Assembly: GCA_015501585.1 (NCBI GenBank)
Contig: JADNRY010000060.1
Span: forward strand, 124,001-188,000
Source of the DNA: Rhodocollybia butyracea
Lineage: Eukaryota > Basidiomycota > Agaricomycetes > Agaricales > Omphalotaceae
DNA: 64,000 bases
Direction: 5' to 3'
Part shown: in pieces, positions 23,701-37,100 of the stretch
Layout: each line of letters opens with the position of its first letter
How positions within the stretch are numbered: position 1 is the stretch's first letter
Notes under the pieces: generated by a model
The model's database searches: none
Seen by the model: the letters and a program-made list of their open reading frames with translations, nothing else
What the model was told of the DNA's origin: nothing
Translations under genes and position numbers: made by a program

Positions 23701-24580
23701 TCCCAAGCAAGCTAAAACAGACCGTTAGCTAGGAATCACGCGACTGAAATGGAACACGTACTTTGCCTGGCAGGAATACATCTACTGTCGAAGGAAACAG
23801 ATGTCTAAATTGTTCCGACGGATACTCTTCGCAGGTTGTTGCTTCGGGATATATGACCCTCATATCCTGAGAAATTTCCTCTGGTTTCAAAGGTTCTCTG
23901 GCAAACACTGTTCTAGTAGCCGGAACGCCTTCCTCTTCTGAGGAGATTGTCTCTTTAGGCAAATTGACGAGGACTTTTTTCGCCTTGGCCGTAACAGGGA
24001 CAGGTGTCGAGTTTATTGGCGGACCCGCTGGTGTACTGGAGCCACTTACAGCAGCAGAAGTGACATTGGTGGACGTAGGGGGATTTGGACTGAGTTTGCG
24101 CTGTGGGCCACCGAGAACTGCTTTGGGGGGACCCCCAATACTCAGTTGACGCCTGTTTCTGTTAGGAAACGGATGAAGAGGGGGAGCTGATATAGGGCCG
24201 GGAAAACCAGAAAGAGATTGGCGCGGAAAATGACCACCCATGGGGGTTATTGGGAAACCGTTTGGAGGATGAATACCGGCTGCAGCAAGTTGAGCAACAC
24301 TAGCCATATTCATATTCATATTCATGTTTACACTCTGCTGGCCACGATGTCCTGGTCGTACAGGTGCTCCTGGAGGTATCATCTGAGCTGGATTAAAAAA
24401 GGGCTGCATGGGAGTCTGCATAGGCATTGACGGATGGAAGCTTTGTTGCAGCGAAGTTGGCAGCGCAGGTGAGTATAAAGGCTGCATTCCTGGCTGTTGT
24501 AAAGTGAGAGAAGCAGGGACAGGCGGAGGAATATTTAGACGAGAGAGTTCCGCTCGCTGGCGTTGAGTCGACGCCGCCAT
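17786..24580 (-). CDS. Very large coiled-coil protein with low-complexity N-terminal half
   Basis: I read one gene of at least eight exon blocks from ATG at 24578-24580 (MAASTQRQRAELSRL) to TAG at 17786. The blocks are roughly 24580-23761, 23712-23596, 23408-22800, 22725-22400, 22348-20790, 20738-18897, 18847-18340 and 18285-17786. The N-terminal part is Pro/Gln/Met-rich (a run of NM repeats near 24310), then Ser/Pro-rich and acidic, with scattered FxFG-like motifs (PFVFG, FSFSG, FTFAG). The last third (20738-18300) is long coiled coil rich in Glu, Lys, Gln and Leu heptads. The end is Ser/Thr/Pro-rich and finishes DSDGWWHKS. No catalytic motif is seen. A structural or scaffold role is inference. 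The junction near 22.73-22.80 kb is uncertain, and the gene could be two. Confidence 0.7.
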
Positions 24581-26111
24581 TATGTTGAAGCCTGGTCAAA
24601 ACAGGCAGAGATATTCAAGCAAGAGATAGAGAGGAACACTAGCAGGTACGGGCCTACTAGAGCTAGTTCTCTAAGACTTGTTGAGTAAAGCCAGAGAAAG
24701 AGCGTCGTAACAAAATTAATTCACGTCCACGTGCGCCGACGGAATCAATTATCCGGCTCTAATATGTTACTCATAAGTAATTCAACACTGGCCGTCTTCA
24801 AAACTTAAAATTTTACCTCAATATTCAAATATTCATAGGGTGTATAGCTAGGTACACACAGGAAGAATGCGATATTATAGAAAGAATCCGGATTCCACTC
24901 GTCATGAGGCTACTTGACACCATGATTGTCAGCTAAGTTATATCATGCATCATGTATATCATGCTCTGGTCAACCCTGGCAGTCACAATCATGATGCGTA
25001 AAAACGAGATGGACTAGGATGGACTTCAAGGAGAATCTGATCGGAACAAAGCGATGAGTGTTGCATCGCCCCAGTGAATCGAGAGCACATAACTTTTCGC
25101 GCACTGGTAGGCTCAGGCTGGAGGGTGTCCTGTATTCCGATAACGAATGGACACATATCCGCACGCGAAACTTGATACCATGTTGACAGATCGAATTGCG
25201 AAGTGCGCAGAAAGAAGGCTGAAAGAGCCATATAAACGCTCTGAAGTACTAAAGTACTGATGACAATGTGTCAAGATCCTGAAAATTCATCCAACCAACT
25301 CTTGTACTAAGAACAACATGCAAGAAACCGAACAAGAGACTGTTTTTGTTTGGCTCGTTTGGTGTCCTGGACACAGCCACCTGTTCTGTTTTGTTTACAA
25401 CTACAAGGCGCCCGGGCGCTTAAAGCATTGCTACTACTACTTAATACTGTTACGGTCTCGAGACTCGATCCTTTGTGTCTTGCCTATGATCCTTTATAGA
25501 ATTATGTTCTGGCCCGACCTTTGGCTCAGAGGTCTTCTTCTGCAGGTATGCCGTTACCTGTTGAAGTACTTGTGTTGCTCGGTCGTTCTGCTGGTATGTA
25601 TGTATGTTACATAGCCTTAATCGTTGTTTCACCCGTACCGATTCCCCTCTCATTGAGGGTCGACGTTACCTTTCCTTGCTGTTTCATAACATTACAGGCT
25701 TACAGCAGCCCATGTCCCATGCGCGACTCAAAGTAATTTTCTTCTCAGGGTTCGATACACCCACCGCATACAAGACCATACTTATTTGTCGCCTAAACTA
25801 TGGGTTGAACGCGTATATGGCGTGTAATGATTTCTCATCTGAGTCCATCACATACCCTCACCATGAAGATCTCAAGTTATGGTGGTAATGTCAGCGGTGG
25901 TAGACATTGCCGAAGAATCACAGGATGTACGCGTCTTCAAGGTAGGCCGGTTGCCAGTAGAGCCAGTAGCATTTCATTCAGGTCATGGTAGATCCTTCTT
26001 GCTTCCATAAATTATTGGGTAGCTGAGAAATAATTTATTTTAAATGCCCACTTCCAGTAAGAGTCATCGATTAATCCACCCTCCGGTGATAATTTTATAC
26101 ACATACACGGC
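24581..26111. other. Long intergenic region between the coiled-coil gene and the aspartic protease gene
   Basis: About 1.5 kb without a supportable gene. The first 200 bp is the upstream region of the coiled-coil gene; the 3' flank of the protease lies at the far end. The short open frames have no domains, no plausible splice structure and no repeat relationship to the rest of the window. Confidence 0.55.
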
Positions 26112-28123
26112 TCAAGCTCGATCCGAGTAGTATGGGTCATGATATCCGTTACCTGCGCCAGTCTCATGGTCGTTATAGCGAGGAATAGAAGATCTGTCCT
26201 CATCCTTCATGATGAGAGGTTTGTACGATCCCATAGGAGGCACGAACGCGCTCTCGGAGCGAACGTTACTTCGTCGGGTGCGTCGGACGCGAACGTAGAC
26301 ACTCCACGCTATGCAGGCCAGTACGAAGGCACCGATGACACTGATCACGATGATGAACCAAGTCGTTTGATAAAACCGTTGAGAACTAGTGCTGGAATCA
26401 GACTGGGAAAGATCGCCGGATAGGTCACTAGCGCTGCTAGCACTGCTGGAAGTTTGGCCCTGGCCAACCGGGAGAAGTGGCGCCTGTGAGCCGGTGGTGT
26501 CTTTGCCCCCTAGTCGAACGTTGACAAAGTCTTGGTGGGCTAGAGTTGTATTTATTGTTGGCAGTAATTGCATGTAGGGGTTTGCAACAGATGAGTTGGA
26601 CCCATCAACGAAATCGCCGAAATTGATCAAGAGATAAGCATTTCGGACTGGAGGGTGCCGGTTCATAAGCGGAGTTTTGACCTATAGTGGAAGGGAGGAA
26701 CTTACGAAATGCCATACCCAGAATGGCATCGAATGATCCAAAAGTGGGATCATTCGCTATGTTAGCAGCGATCGGTTGGAACTGACTCCAGGTTAGCTGA
26801 CTTGTCTCCAGAAAAAGAAGAGGAAGAGCTTACTGATCCAGCACAAATATTCTCTTCTCCCTCGGTGGCCTCAAACAGAGTGAGATCCAGTGGGTGGATG
26901 GGAAATTCAACGTTTTCAAAAAAGAATGAAATGTTGAGCTCGTAGTCGCAGGGAACGAGCCATACGCCATATTCTGAAGAGAAATTGGCTCCTGGTATAC
27001 GGCCATATATAGCGTCGGTAATAGCTGCCGGCATCTAAATGAACGAGTTTGAAAAATTCGTGCTTTCGAATGCTTTCAACTTACCTGAGGAAGAGTAAAG
27101 CCACTGTCGAAAACCACTCGGAGTTGATCACTCTGGCCAATGGCCGTTTCTACATGCGTCGAAGTGGTGTTGATTTTGGTCCCATCCTGCCATACGATAC
27201 CATTCGGGTCCAACAAGGTCATCCAATGCTGATTGACATTATCCACTAATGCAGGGAGTTTTGGTTGCTTGGTTACGCTCTCATATTCCGGGATGACTTC
27301 TCCAACGGTAAGCTGCCCAGGTTGTTCCTCAAGGAGAGATATGTATGTGTTGTTATTCTCTAAAGATTGTTCGCTTGCACGTGAAAGAAGGATCGTGAGG
27401 ATGTTCGGAGTGCTCATATTTTGCCTGAAGATCCTATCCAGCGGGGGGTCTCCGGCAGGCGTTCCTATTAACTTGGCAATTCCTCCTTCGACTGACTCAC
27501 TGGAGGGACCAAAACCAATTAGCCCAGTCCCCGGTGTGTTGGGCATTTGGTCTACTTTGTCGACCAAAACTTGGGTAAATCATTTCAGCTTCGTAGTAAG
27601 TAACACCATAAAAAGGTAGGGCCCACCATAAGCTTGATTTTCGATCACAAAATTGTCGAACACCAGCTCCGCCGTGTTGATAAACCCTAGGAAAAGCATT
27701 AATTTGAGCAAAGGAATATAGATAAACAATGTCCAAACCTGTGGCTGAGCCTTTCCCATATGATTCAGAGAAGGGGACTGTAGTATTGTGTGTTCCAGGT
27801 ACATTGCCAATAACCCATAAATCCACACTGATCGATGATCAATAACTGGGATGCTTGGAAAAGGAAGTCAGCGCTCACCTTCCAGTATCAATCTGCACCT
27901 CAAACTGTTCCCCGCCTAGGGTTATGTTACAAGTATACGACGTGTCCGACATGTCATACAACGACGCGCTCCCATTCCCGAACGAGTCTGAGGTAGGAGC
28001 TCTTTTAGAAAGAGCGGGGGTACGAGCGCGAGTCCTGCCGGTGATATCAAACGAGATCGCGCTGACTGAGGCCGCGCAAGACACTAGAAAGCAAGCAGCC
28101 CGAGCAGACTGTGTCAATTTCAT
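26112..28123 (-). CDS. Membrane-anchored aspartic protease (pepsin-like, A1 family)
   Basis: The start at 28121-28123 opens a signal-peptide-like N-terminus (MKLTQSARAACFLVSCAASV). The first catalytic motif is created by splicing: DTG from exon 1 joins to give DTGSVDLWVIG. The second is VFDSGFTLPQV, i.e. DSG. Several introns of about 50 nt interrupt the gene. After the catalytic domain comes a Ser-rich stretch, then a single hydrophobic segment (TTWFIIVISVIGAFVLACIAW, with basic RVRRTRR after it) and a cytoplasmic tail ending HDPYYSDRA. Many N-x-S/T sites suggest glycosylation. The layout fits a type I membrane or secretory-pathway protease, like the anchored fungal aspartic proteases, rather than a soluble secreted pepsin. 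The substrate is unknown. The Ser-to-Val change in DTGS(S/V) is tolerated in the family. Confidence 0.85.
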
Positions 28124-29009
28124 GGCGAGGGAAAAAGACTGAGGTTGATAGGAAAAGGGAAACACAAGATGTGGCCATTATATAATTTCTTCCATGAATT
28201 GTTATACGAAAGTACAGCGCCTAGTGGCAGTGCTTAGTAGAGTCAAAATGTAGCATCAGCGCATCAGCCCGGGGAGGAGCGAGAGTGCCTTTGACCTCGA
28301 CACACCACAAGGGAGCACAAGAGAGGTCCTCCGGCATTTCTTAGATCCCTCGCGATAAAATTTGGAGTCTTGGATGGGTTTTCCAGGAGGTCCAAGTCGG
28401 CCTCCAGGCCTTCAAGCTTGCTTCAAGCTTCAGGCGTCAGGCGTTCAGGGCTGTCCTAGTTGTATAGTACATGCCTGTCATTGCATTGCCTCTTTGGTTT
28501 GGGCGCTGCGTTTCATATCATCTGAGCCGCCTGATGCCAAAGTTAGTTGTAAAATAAGTATGCGCTGGGCTAATTGAAGTACATAGCGCCCAGAAACAAG
28601 TACCATAGGTTTTGTTTCACTGCATTAGGTGAGACGGCGCCCATGTTGAAGTTGAACGACCCAGGCTAAAGTACTTACGATTCTCCATGCACACCCGTCG
28701 GATCCGTCAGTGGGTAACGAGTCTGCCTAGGGGAGACTAATCATCACTTGTCTGGCTAAGATCGCCCACTTGTGAAGAAATTCAAGGTCAAGAACAAGCG
28801 CTAGCATTCTCTTCGCAAAAAATGGCTAGCTACTTTACATTAAAAAAATCCCGGGAACCTGGGGGCGGCATTGCTTCTCGTTCGAAAGTGTATATCTCAC
28901 CCAGTTGGAGGTAGCGCTATCTCCCGTTGCCTTTTCCTGCATGCCTTCGTACTTTGGAATCGGGTTGAAATTTGGCCGTATCCGCATGCCGCTGTGGCAG
29001 TATTTCATC
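28124..29009. other. Intergenic region between the protease and A4
   Basis: The upstream region of the aspartic protease is at the left. A short degenerate direct repeat (TTCAAGCTTGCTTCAAGCTTCAGGCGTCAGGCG region) lies near 28410-28450. No gene is seen. The right end is the break-point of family A copy A4. Confidence 0.55.
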
Positions 29010-30595
29010 TCGTTATGCACCAACATCCAACATATACTCATGAAGCACCTAATCGGGGGTTATCGGTCCACTTCCTCACCAGTTATGGACATACTTTGCG
29101 TATCAGCAGGTTTTGGACATTTCATTGACCATTGACCATTGACGACAAGATGGCAGCGATCTCTGCAGGAGAACCGCTGGTGCTGATTGCGACTGCACAA
29201 TGGCTTTTACAGAAATCTTTATTAGTTCCTAACGTGGACAGCTTCCTTTCATCTTTCCACTTTTCGAATGAACCTCTGGTATACAAATCGGATTATCTCA
29301 ACTGCACTGCGCTTCAAAACCCCTCATTTAGTCTGTGATATTATCTCCTTCTCCACTTCTTCACTGCCTGTGTGGGCATCTCAGCATGCATGGCTTGTTA
29401 CACTGCGTGGAGGGGGAAAAAGTGCCCAAGAAACGGTAGTTGAATACTCGGTCAAGACAGCTTCTCAGTTAGTTTTCACTGCTTCACGTGCCGCTGAGGT
29501 GCTTGACTGGATGAAGGATGCTCGTAGCATTCCTTTCTGCAAACACATCGGGCGGAACTCAACGACACTATACTTCATATTGAGGCTGGAGGACTATACT
29601 CGATGTTGGGTTGTCCTACAAGCAGTCCCTGATGATGAAGATGCAGCTCATATTGACGCTATACAGGATATCGGGAGTGGAATGACTCCCACCAGTCTTC
29701 TTGCAGAGGTAAGTTGTATTCCGGCCTAGACTACAAATATTTTAACCGAAACACATCAGGATGACACATCGAATGAAGGACTCCTTGAAGAAGCTCTTCA
29801 AGCATTGCCCAATCGGCACCAGGCTGAGATAGGATTGCTCCGTGTTCTAGTTTCACTCTACGACAAAATCAATCTTGAAGAACTAGAATTCGATACTTAC
29901 GATAATTATCCTGCCGCCTCTTTCAATATCTCTATGATTCGTGATGCGATGAAAGACGTTTCGCAAAAGGATGTTCTTTCCGGGTTGGTCGTCTCCATCA
30001 TCAGCGATATCAAACAAAATCTCCACCAGAAATGGAGTCTGAGTTTTCTGTATCGTATAGACCACCCCCTGAAGAACCTTCCGCTGGAGCTTCAACGTCA
30101 CCCCCAGCAGCGCCATCTCGTCGTACTAATGCTTCTCACAAACGACGACGGGCCGAGCCTCCCACAGGAACTTTACTTTCGGCTGCACCCTCTGAGTCTC
30201 ATACAACTGGCATTCGATCTACCAAACGGAAACCTGTCCCTGTTTCCAACTTTGAACGACGCACTAGGCGACGTTCGTCTGTCCTTCCAACTGAACCATC
30301 GGCTCCAATCACATCTCGCGCAACGGCACGTCCTGCGAATCGAGTATCAAAGTCCACAAATCCGAGCTATGGGGTGGAACAGCCAGACGATTCTGGTTGT
30401 ATTTATGGTCAGGTGCATATCTGAATATACCCACCCCGGGTTCTTCCAGAAGAACTGACAGAGAATCTTCAGCGACCAATACCACTCTGGAAAGTACGAG
30501 ACGGACAACGACAACGACAGGCGGTAAATCCTCAGCAGTTACTACACGTACTGTCACTACTGCAAATTATAGGACCAGCACAGGTCCACGAAGTA
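29010..30595 (+). pseudogene. Family A copy A4, 5'-truncated
   Basis: Homology to family A begins abruptly near 29010, inside the exon that follows the P-loop part (QHIL.KHLIGGYRSTSS). The N-terminal domain and NTPase are absent. The retained part includes EPLVLIATAQWL, AAEVLDWMKDAR, the intron after LLAE and the block DDTSNEGLLEEALQALPNRH. A basic Ser/Thr/Arg-rich tail ends near 30595 with TTANYRTST. Reading frames break near 29330 (the LATALRFK segment) and 30020 (after SDIKQN). The nuclease-like position reads IGRNSTTLYF...VVLQAV, again without PD..QxK. It is on the strand opposite to A1-A3 and A5. Confidence 0.75.
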
Positions 30596-31156
30596 GTTTG
30601 TTATGTCACGTATGTACATATAACACTAATTTATTGTCGGCCCTAGATTGTAGAAGGTACTAGTATACTACGATCTGTAGCCGCATGTTTTTTTGGCATC
30701 CCAATTACAGTGATGAAGGAAATGGAATTCGGTGATGCCTTCAGTTTGGTTCATACTCCAGAAGGTAACGTTTACCGGTAGGCTCGGAGATACGTCGTTC
30801 GAAAGGATTCCTTTCGGAATGACGAGAAGCACAGCGAGGATAAAAGCTTCAGAGGAAGGTTCTTCAACACGAGGCTTGGACGAAACAAAAAGTTCAGGGT
30901 CTTTTCAGAGTCAGATTCCGGTTGAGCTTTACACTTGTAAGAAGACGGTGTTGGATACGCCTACGAAAGGCTTGAGGCGCAATTAGCGCCTAAGCCGGCC
31001 GGAATTCCGGATCGGTCATGTAATGGCCTCTCGTCCTATGCTTGGAGCTTCTTGTGAACCATCACCAGCTCTCGCCAGTTCTCAAAGACGCGGCCTGCTC
31101 TTTGTCATTTCCAATGCTTTAACTCTCGAGCTTATCATAATATACTCACTGGCACA
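30596..31156. other. Spacer between A4 and ATG2
   Basis: A plus-strand open stretch near 30715-30986 (EFGDAFSLVHTPEGNVYR, then a Ser/Thr-rich segment) looks somewhat protein-like. It has no recognisable domain and may be a gene fragment. The rest is the ATG2 upstream region. Confidence 0.4.
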
Positions 31157-34100
31157 ATGTCCTGGTTTTCCTCTTGGCTTCCCAGTCTGCCATCTATCAA
31201 TTACTTCACCGTTCCATCTAGCATCCAGAGACGATTTATTTCCTTTGTTCTCAAACGCTCTTTGGGACATTTACTAAAGCCAGGGCAACTAGATATTCAG
31301 CAGATAGACTCTCAAATTGGATCTGGATACGTGCAGGTTAATGATCTTGAGCTGGATAATGATGTGCGTAAACTGTCTCTGATTTTGTTCGTTTCTCTAT
31401 TGAATCTCGCGTAGGCAATTAATGCATTTCTTCTGCAATCTGGACTACCTCTGGAGCTCGTAGAAGGATCACTAGCCTCCGTTACAGCTCGCATTCCTTG
31501 GCCAAATCCGCTCACTTCCACACTTGGCTTTTCTCTATCATCTCTTCACCTTACATTACGCGTTACACCTGTAGAAAAGTCGGCAGACAATACCAATATC
31601 AATCTCTCCGATTCTGTGGCTTCTTTCGCTGAATCATTCATACAGGACGAATTAACTCCTCGAGAAGGAGCGCATCTCCGGGAATCGTTCCGCGAAGATC
31701 TAGCCGCTTCTTTGCACGATGAAGCTGAGGATGATATGGTCCCTGGAGGTCTTAATCCCTTCAAGGATCCCTCGGAGGAGGAAGAAATGACAGACATTGA
31801 TCCTGATGGTGTATCCTTGTTTGCCACTCTGATTGAACGCCTTTTGGCCAAATTTGAATTTGACGCGATAGGAACAAGATTAACTATCGTTGACCCTCAG
31901 AATAGCAAGGTGTCGCTTTCCATCGCAAATATCAGCTATCGCACAGAGTTACCTTCAAGCGTGGACGACACTGACAACCGTGACGGTGAATCGCGCACTC
32001 TGTTAGTTTCCGGTGTCACCTTGAGTGCCAAGGATTTCCAATCTGTCTATTCCAAATCTCCAGTAAATATATCCGGTTCTTCCACAACACCCCGTTCATC
32101 TTCTCCCGCATCTTCTGCATCATCTATGGACGAAGAAGTTCAGTGGGCAATGTCTCAGTCCCTTGCTTTTCTACCACCCCGTGCTGCATCTCCTACTGGT
32201 TCTGCTGCTAGTAGCATGTATCAGAGCGCAGTATCTGGTCATGAATCATATACTGAGCAGCCGAGTCCTGTAGCAGAGAAACCTTCGCTATCCGTGCTCA
32301 CTCCTCCTTCTCCTCCCACCAGAGACTTCAAAGCTGACCCTCATGATACCGAGGATGAAACGGTCGCCTCTTTTGGGACGGATCCCATTATCATAAAGCT
32401 CACCACACCCTCCGTACGTGGACGGGTTCCTTCACAGACATATCTGGAGAAACTGCAGATATCTGTGGAGGTGGGCGTCATCAGCTGCGCCATTCGACCC
32501 TGGCATATACGAAGTATCGTACAACTAGTAAATTCTCTGATGTCCAGTCAGTGCAAACCGGCTTCAGTGCCTACTTCAACTGCTCAACTAAATCCTGGAG
32601 TGGCTAAATTGCTTTCTCTGAACGTCAAAGCGATTGAAGCTCTGTTTCTTAACCCCTCCGCCACTGCTAATATATCCCAACCCGCACTCGATCGCTATTT
32701 TTCTCGCCCACGAGTGCCTCCTGCCTTACCCGAAGGTTACGTGCGACTACTGTTGGATAACATCCTTGCCACAGCATCAATGACCACTGTGAGCTCGAAA
32801 ACTCGACAGGATTCAAACCCCAATGCTCAGACATCCGTAGTCTCTTTCTCCTTGTCACTCAACGAAATGTCCATTTTTGCTTCTCGTGCGACGACAGGCG
32901 GAAACGATGCAGAGTTACTAGCTTTCCCCATTATGATCACCGATCCTTTACTTCCATCTCAGTATTCCTCTGAGCCCACACATCCCAGTCCATCCTCGAC
33001 TACTGGAGAGTTCCCAACACTTCCTACCTTTGATGTCATAGATTGGATGGACGAAATGACTCATAAGCAAGGGATGAAGCTCTCTCCGTGGCGGACAAAA
33101 GTAAAGCAAAAGTCTGACACTGGTCGCGGAGAGACTTCGACGCCAGCTTTGCTGGTGCAGGGTGAGCGGCAGTCTCTCGATAGCCCATCACACAAGTCCA
33201 AGGTGTTGAAAGATGATTTGAGCCTGGATTTTGCTCCTCTCCAATTCTTTTTCGATCTACAGCATCTATTGGGTGAGGAGGGTATACCGATCTTTTTAAA
33301 TGAAGCTATGGGCGCCCTGAAAAGCTCGGATGGCATACCGGCCAAGGCTGATGTGACTGACTCTGACACGGAAGACAGAGATGGGGATACACCGCCAGCT
33401 ACTCCACGAGTCAGTAAATATCAGAATGGTGCAGTGGAGCGTGAACAAGAGCGAAAGAGACTGGAAAATCTAGTTCTACGAGATTTGGATTTGGACCTTG
33501 ATTATCGACGGCAAGTACCAGCAGCCGATTTCAAACAAAGTTCCGTCAAAGAAACTGCAGTATGTTGTATAGATAATGCGTATGACATTCTGATACTAAC
33601 GGTTAATTCAGCGTCGCTCGACGCCAAAGACGGCTTCAAACGTATGTGTAAAACTACCCTTCATTCGAACCAATATCAGATGCGGTTCGAACCACGACCG
33701 ACTGTCGCGTTCTGGGGCAGTTATCCTCGATATTCACAGCCTTACTCTAACAAAGGGACAGACGGTAATTTCAAGGAAAACAGCTTCTTTCGGGCCTCCG
33801 CCTCCAGCACAGCATACTCCTTTAAACGACGATGCGGTATTGACAGCTAGGTTCCAAAGGCTAGTTATTGCGTCGTCCCCGGCTGGGAGCTCGAAAGCTT
33901 TTGCACTCGTATCTTTGGGACATCTTCAGGATGAAACAGAGGCTCGATCTGAATCCGCGCCATTGTTACCTCGAGTCATTATTTCGCAGTCTCGAAAAGA
34001 CTTCAACTCCATAATGACAGTGAACTTGTTTCTGCCGTCGGCAATCATCAACATGACCAAGGAGTCTTTGGACGCTTTGCAGTACTGGGCAGATGACGCA

Positions 34101-37100
34101 TCTCGATTGGCTGAAAAGACCTCTGAATATTCCGAGGGCGACGGTGATACAGAGAAGGCAGCCAGCCGTGATAGCAGTTTGATAGGCAGCCGCTATTTCG
34201 CAAAGTCGAGAACGGGAAGCGGAAATACCAGCATAACAGACTCTCGTGAAGTCAAGACGGATACTGTCGTCAAGGTTACAGTCACTGAAGGTGATGAGGG
34301 TGGTAGCTTCTTTGCACCTTTACTGATTGCACCTATAGTTTTCATTAGAATTCACCTTCCAAGGAATAGTGGACAGTCCAATGTTACTCGCCCTTTTGAT
34401 ATCCTAGCTTCCGACGTTGAAGCTGTGGTCCAGGTGAAACCCGAGGGCAAAGTAATCTTTATTTAGAAACAAAACCCTCGTGGATAGCTGATTCTTTTCT
34501 GCAGGATGAAACTGTAGCGTCAATGGGACTGATGAATTTAGTGATAAATAACCACACTAGCACGGAAAGCTTTCATACTTTGGTATCACTTACGAAAGGT
34601 CGTGAACTGGTACATTTTTTTCTCGTCGAATTTTCGGAGATTATTGACAGTTTTCCATAGTTACTCACGCCCCAACCACTTATGAAGTTACGATTCTCCT
34701 CGATGACTGTTCCCGAAACAACAGCGAAAGAGTCAAGGATCCGACTCCATCTTTGGGGATTTACATACCACTCCCTCCCAGATATCAGTTGGATATCAGA
34801 CCTTGCTGTTTTTGCAAGTGCACCCCCAGGAGTACGTGGCATACCATCTATGCCATGAGTTCACTTTTATTTACTCTCGGTTTGCAGGCTTTTGAGACCG
34901 TCGTACCCAGTGAACGGACGAAAATCTCGTTGAAAATCGTAGATGGATCTGTGAAAGTACTCGCGCCTACCCATCCCGGCGCATTGCTCCTCCATATGGG
35001 GGATTTGGATTTCTCGACTGACCTTATTGGAGAATCGCCCGAACTGGCATTCATACTTAAAGTTCACTCAGCCGCACTACTGGCAATTGACGACATGGCG
35101 GAATATCGTACGAGTAGTGCATCTGCAGACGGCTTCTTGTACTGGAAGGTATGTTGTCCTAGCCATTCTTGCGCGTGTAATTGCTACAAAAAGATATTTT
35201 CAGAAATGTGGCTTCGCCTTGCTGGCTGAAATCGTAGACGTGGTGTTGGATTTCAAAGCCTTTAAAGATGCGACGACTCTAAACACCCGCGTTCGTATTT
35301 CTTTGGATATTTTCTTGTGCCGTAACATCAGAAACATCTGCAGGTCATCGCACAACGCCTGAACTTGCGCTTGCATCTGTGTGCCGACACAATGAGTGCA
35401 GCAGGTGACTTCATCAACGATCTTGTTGCGACGTTCAAGCCTCCTTCCGAACATCGGTATGTCATTCCTTTGACAATCAGACTATCGCTTATGCATTGTC
35501 CAGAACTTCTAAACCCAAACGAAGACCCATGGTAATTTCTGAAGATCACCACAACGCAGGAGGCATGATGTGTCAGTCAATAAATGCCTGTGCTGTCGAT
35601 TACAGAGTACTAACGAACCTCCAGCTTCCGTCGATGATACAGCGTTCAGGAAAGTTCCCGAGGTAGGTACTGCCGCCGACATGATATTCGATGACCTTCC
35701 GAGGAATCCCGATTACCTTGATGAATCGTTTGGTGCAGCGGGGGGGTTGAGGGAACTTCGTGAAGAAGACCTGGATGATTTTGACGACGAGGAAGTATTT
35801 CCTATATCTTCCACTGAGGACGTTGCTGGTGTTGTATCGATAGTCGGGGGCGAGACAATCCGCATGCTTCGTCCTGAAGGGATTCAAGTGGTAGACAACC
35901 ATTTTGGCAATCTGCCTTCAATTACAGAAAATAGTCCCACAGAGTGAGTGGGAGTGTATTCGTTCGGTGGGTTATTCGTTGATCGTCATTTAGTATAGGA
36001 GAAACCACGTTACACCTTCAAGTGCACAACGCAGACATCAACGTTTTCCTCTATGACGGCTACGACTGGGCAACTACTCGAAAAACGATCGAAAGCGAGG
36101 TTAAGGAAATGCGAAAGCGGTTGGCCAAAATTAGACAGCTCGTTGCCAAAGGCCAGACTCAGCAATCTGCCAATGTAGAGACCAGTGCCCTACTATTTAA
36201 TTCAGTATATATCGGCCTCAAGCAGGATGTGGAAGAACTCGACTCAAATGCCCTGATTGCGGCAATAGACGACGAACTGAAGGAAGATGTGGACGCGCCA
36301 ACGGAAAGTTCGTGGCAATCCTTACCGATCCCTTCCTCCTTGTCTGCTAAGCCTTTGGTGCCTTCCACTCGCTTGAACGGTAAACGTTTGGTGCGCGCAA
36401 AGAGTCCAAGTATCGAGTTCCGAATTGCAGGATTGGATGCCGATTTCGCTCAGTACTCCCCCGAAGATACCCTTGTTTCCCGAGTATTCGCGACCGTGAC
36501 CCACCTAGAAATCCTCGACCATATCAAGACTTCTACTTGGAAGAAGTTTTTGACTGCTCTACGCTCTGATTCTCGAGGAAATATTCGTGAAACAGGCTCA
36601 AACATGGTCAAGATGGAACTTCACACCATACGTCCAGTCCCGAACGATCCTTCGGAAGAGGCGAGATTAAAGGTGTGCTCACCTCATATTCATCGTCGGA
36701 TTGAATAGCTTATTTCGGATAGGCCAAAATCTTACCTTTACGTCTCCATGTTGACCAAGATGCTTTGGACTTTATGAAGAAATTTTTCAGCTTTACGGAC
36801 CCAAACAAACCATCAACATCTGTTGACCCCGACGACGGGATCTATTTCCGTAAGATAAAGTTTGGATGTAATCACACCTCGCTGACTGAAGAGACACAGA
36901 ACTAGCCGAGATTTTCCCTGTCGACCTGAAGCTCGACTACAAGCCTCGTCGTGTAGACTATCGAGCCTTGAAGGAAGGCAAAACCATTGAGTTGATGAAT
37001 TTCTTCCATTTTGACGGCGCCGAAATGACTCTACGGCATATCACTCTGTCTGGTGTATGATTTTTGTCACCCACCCGTTGAACTGATGATTTAACGTTAC

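Noticed and set aside
25318..25888. Overlapping short ORFs on both strands
   Set aside because: No domain, no splice coherence and no repeat relationship. Treated as non-coding.
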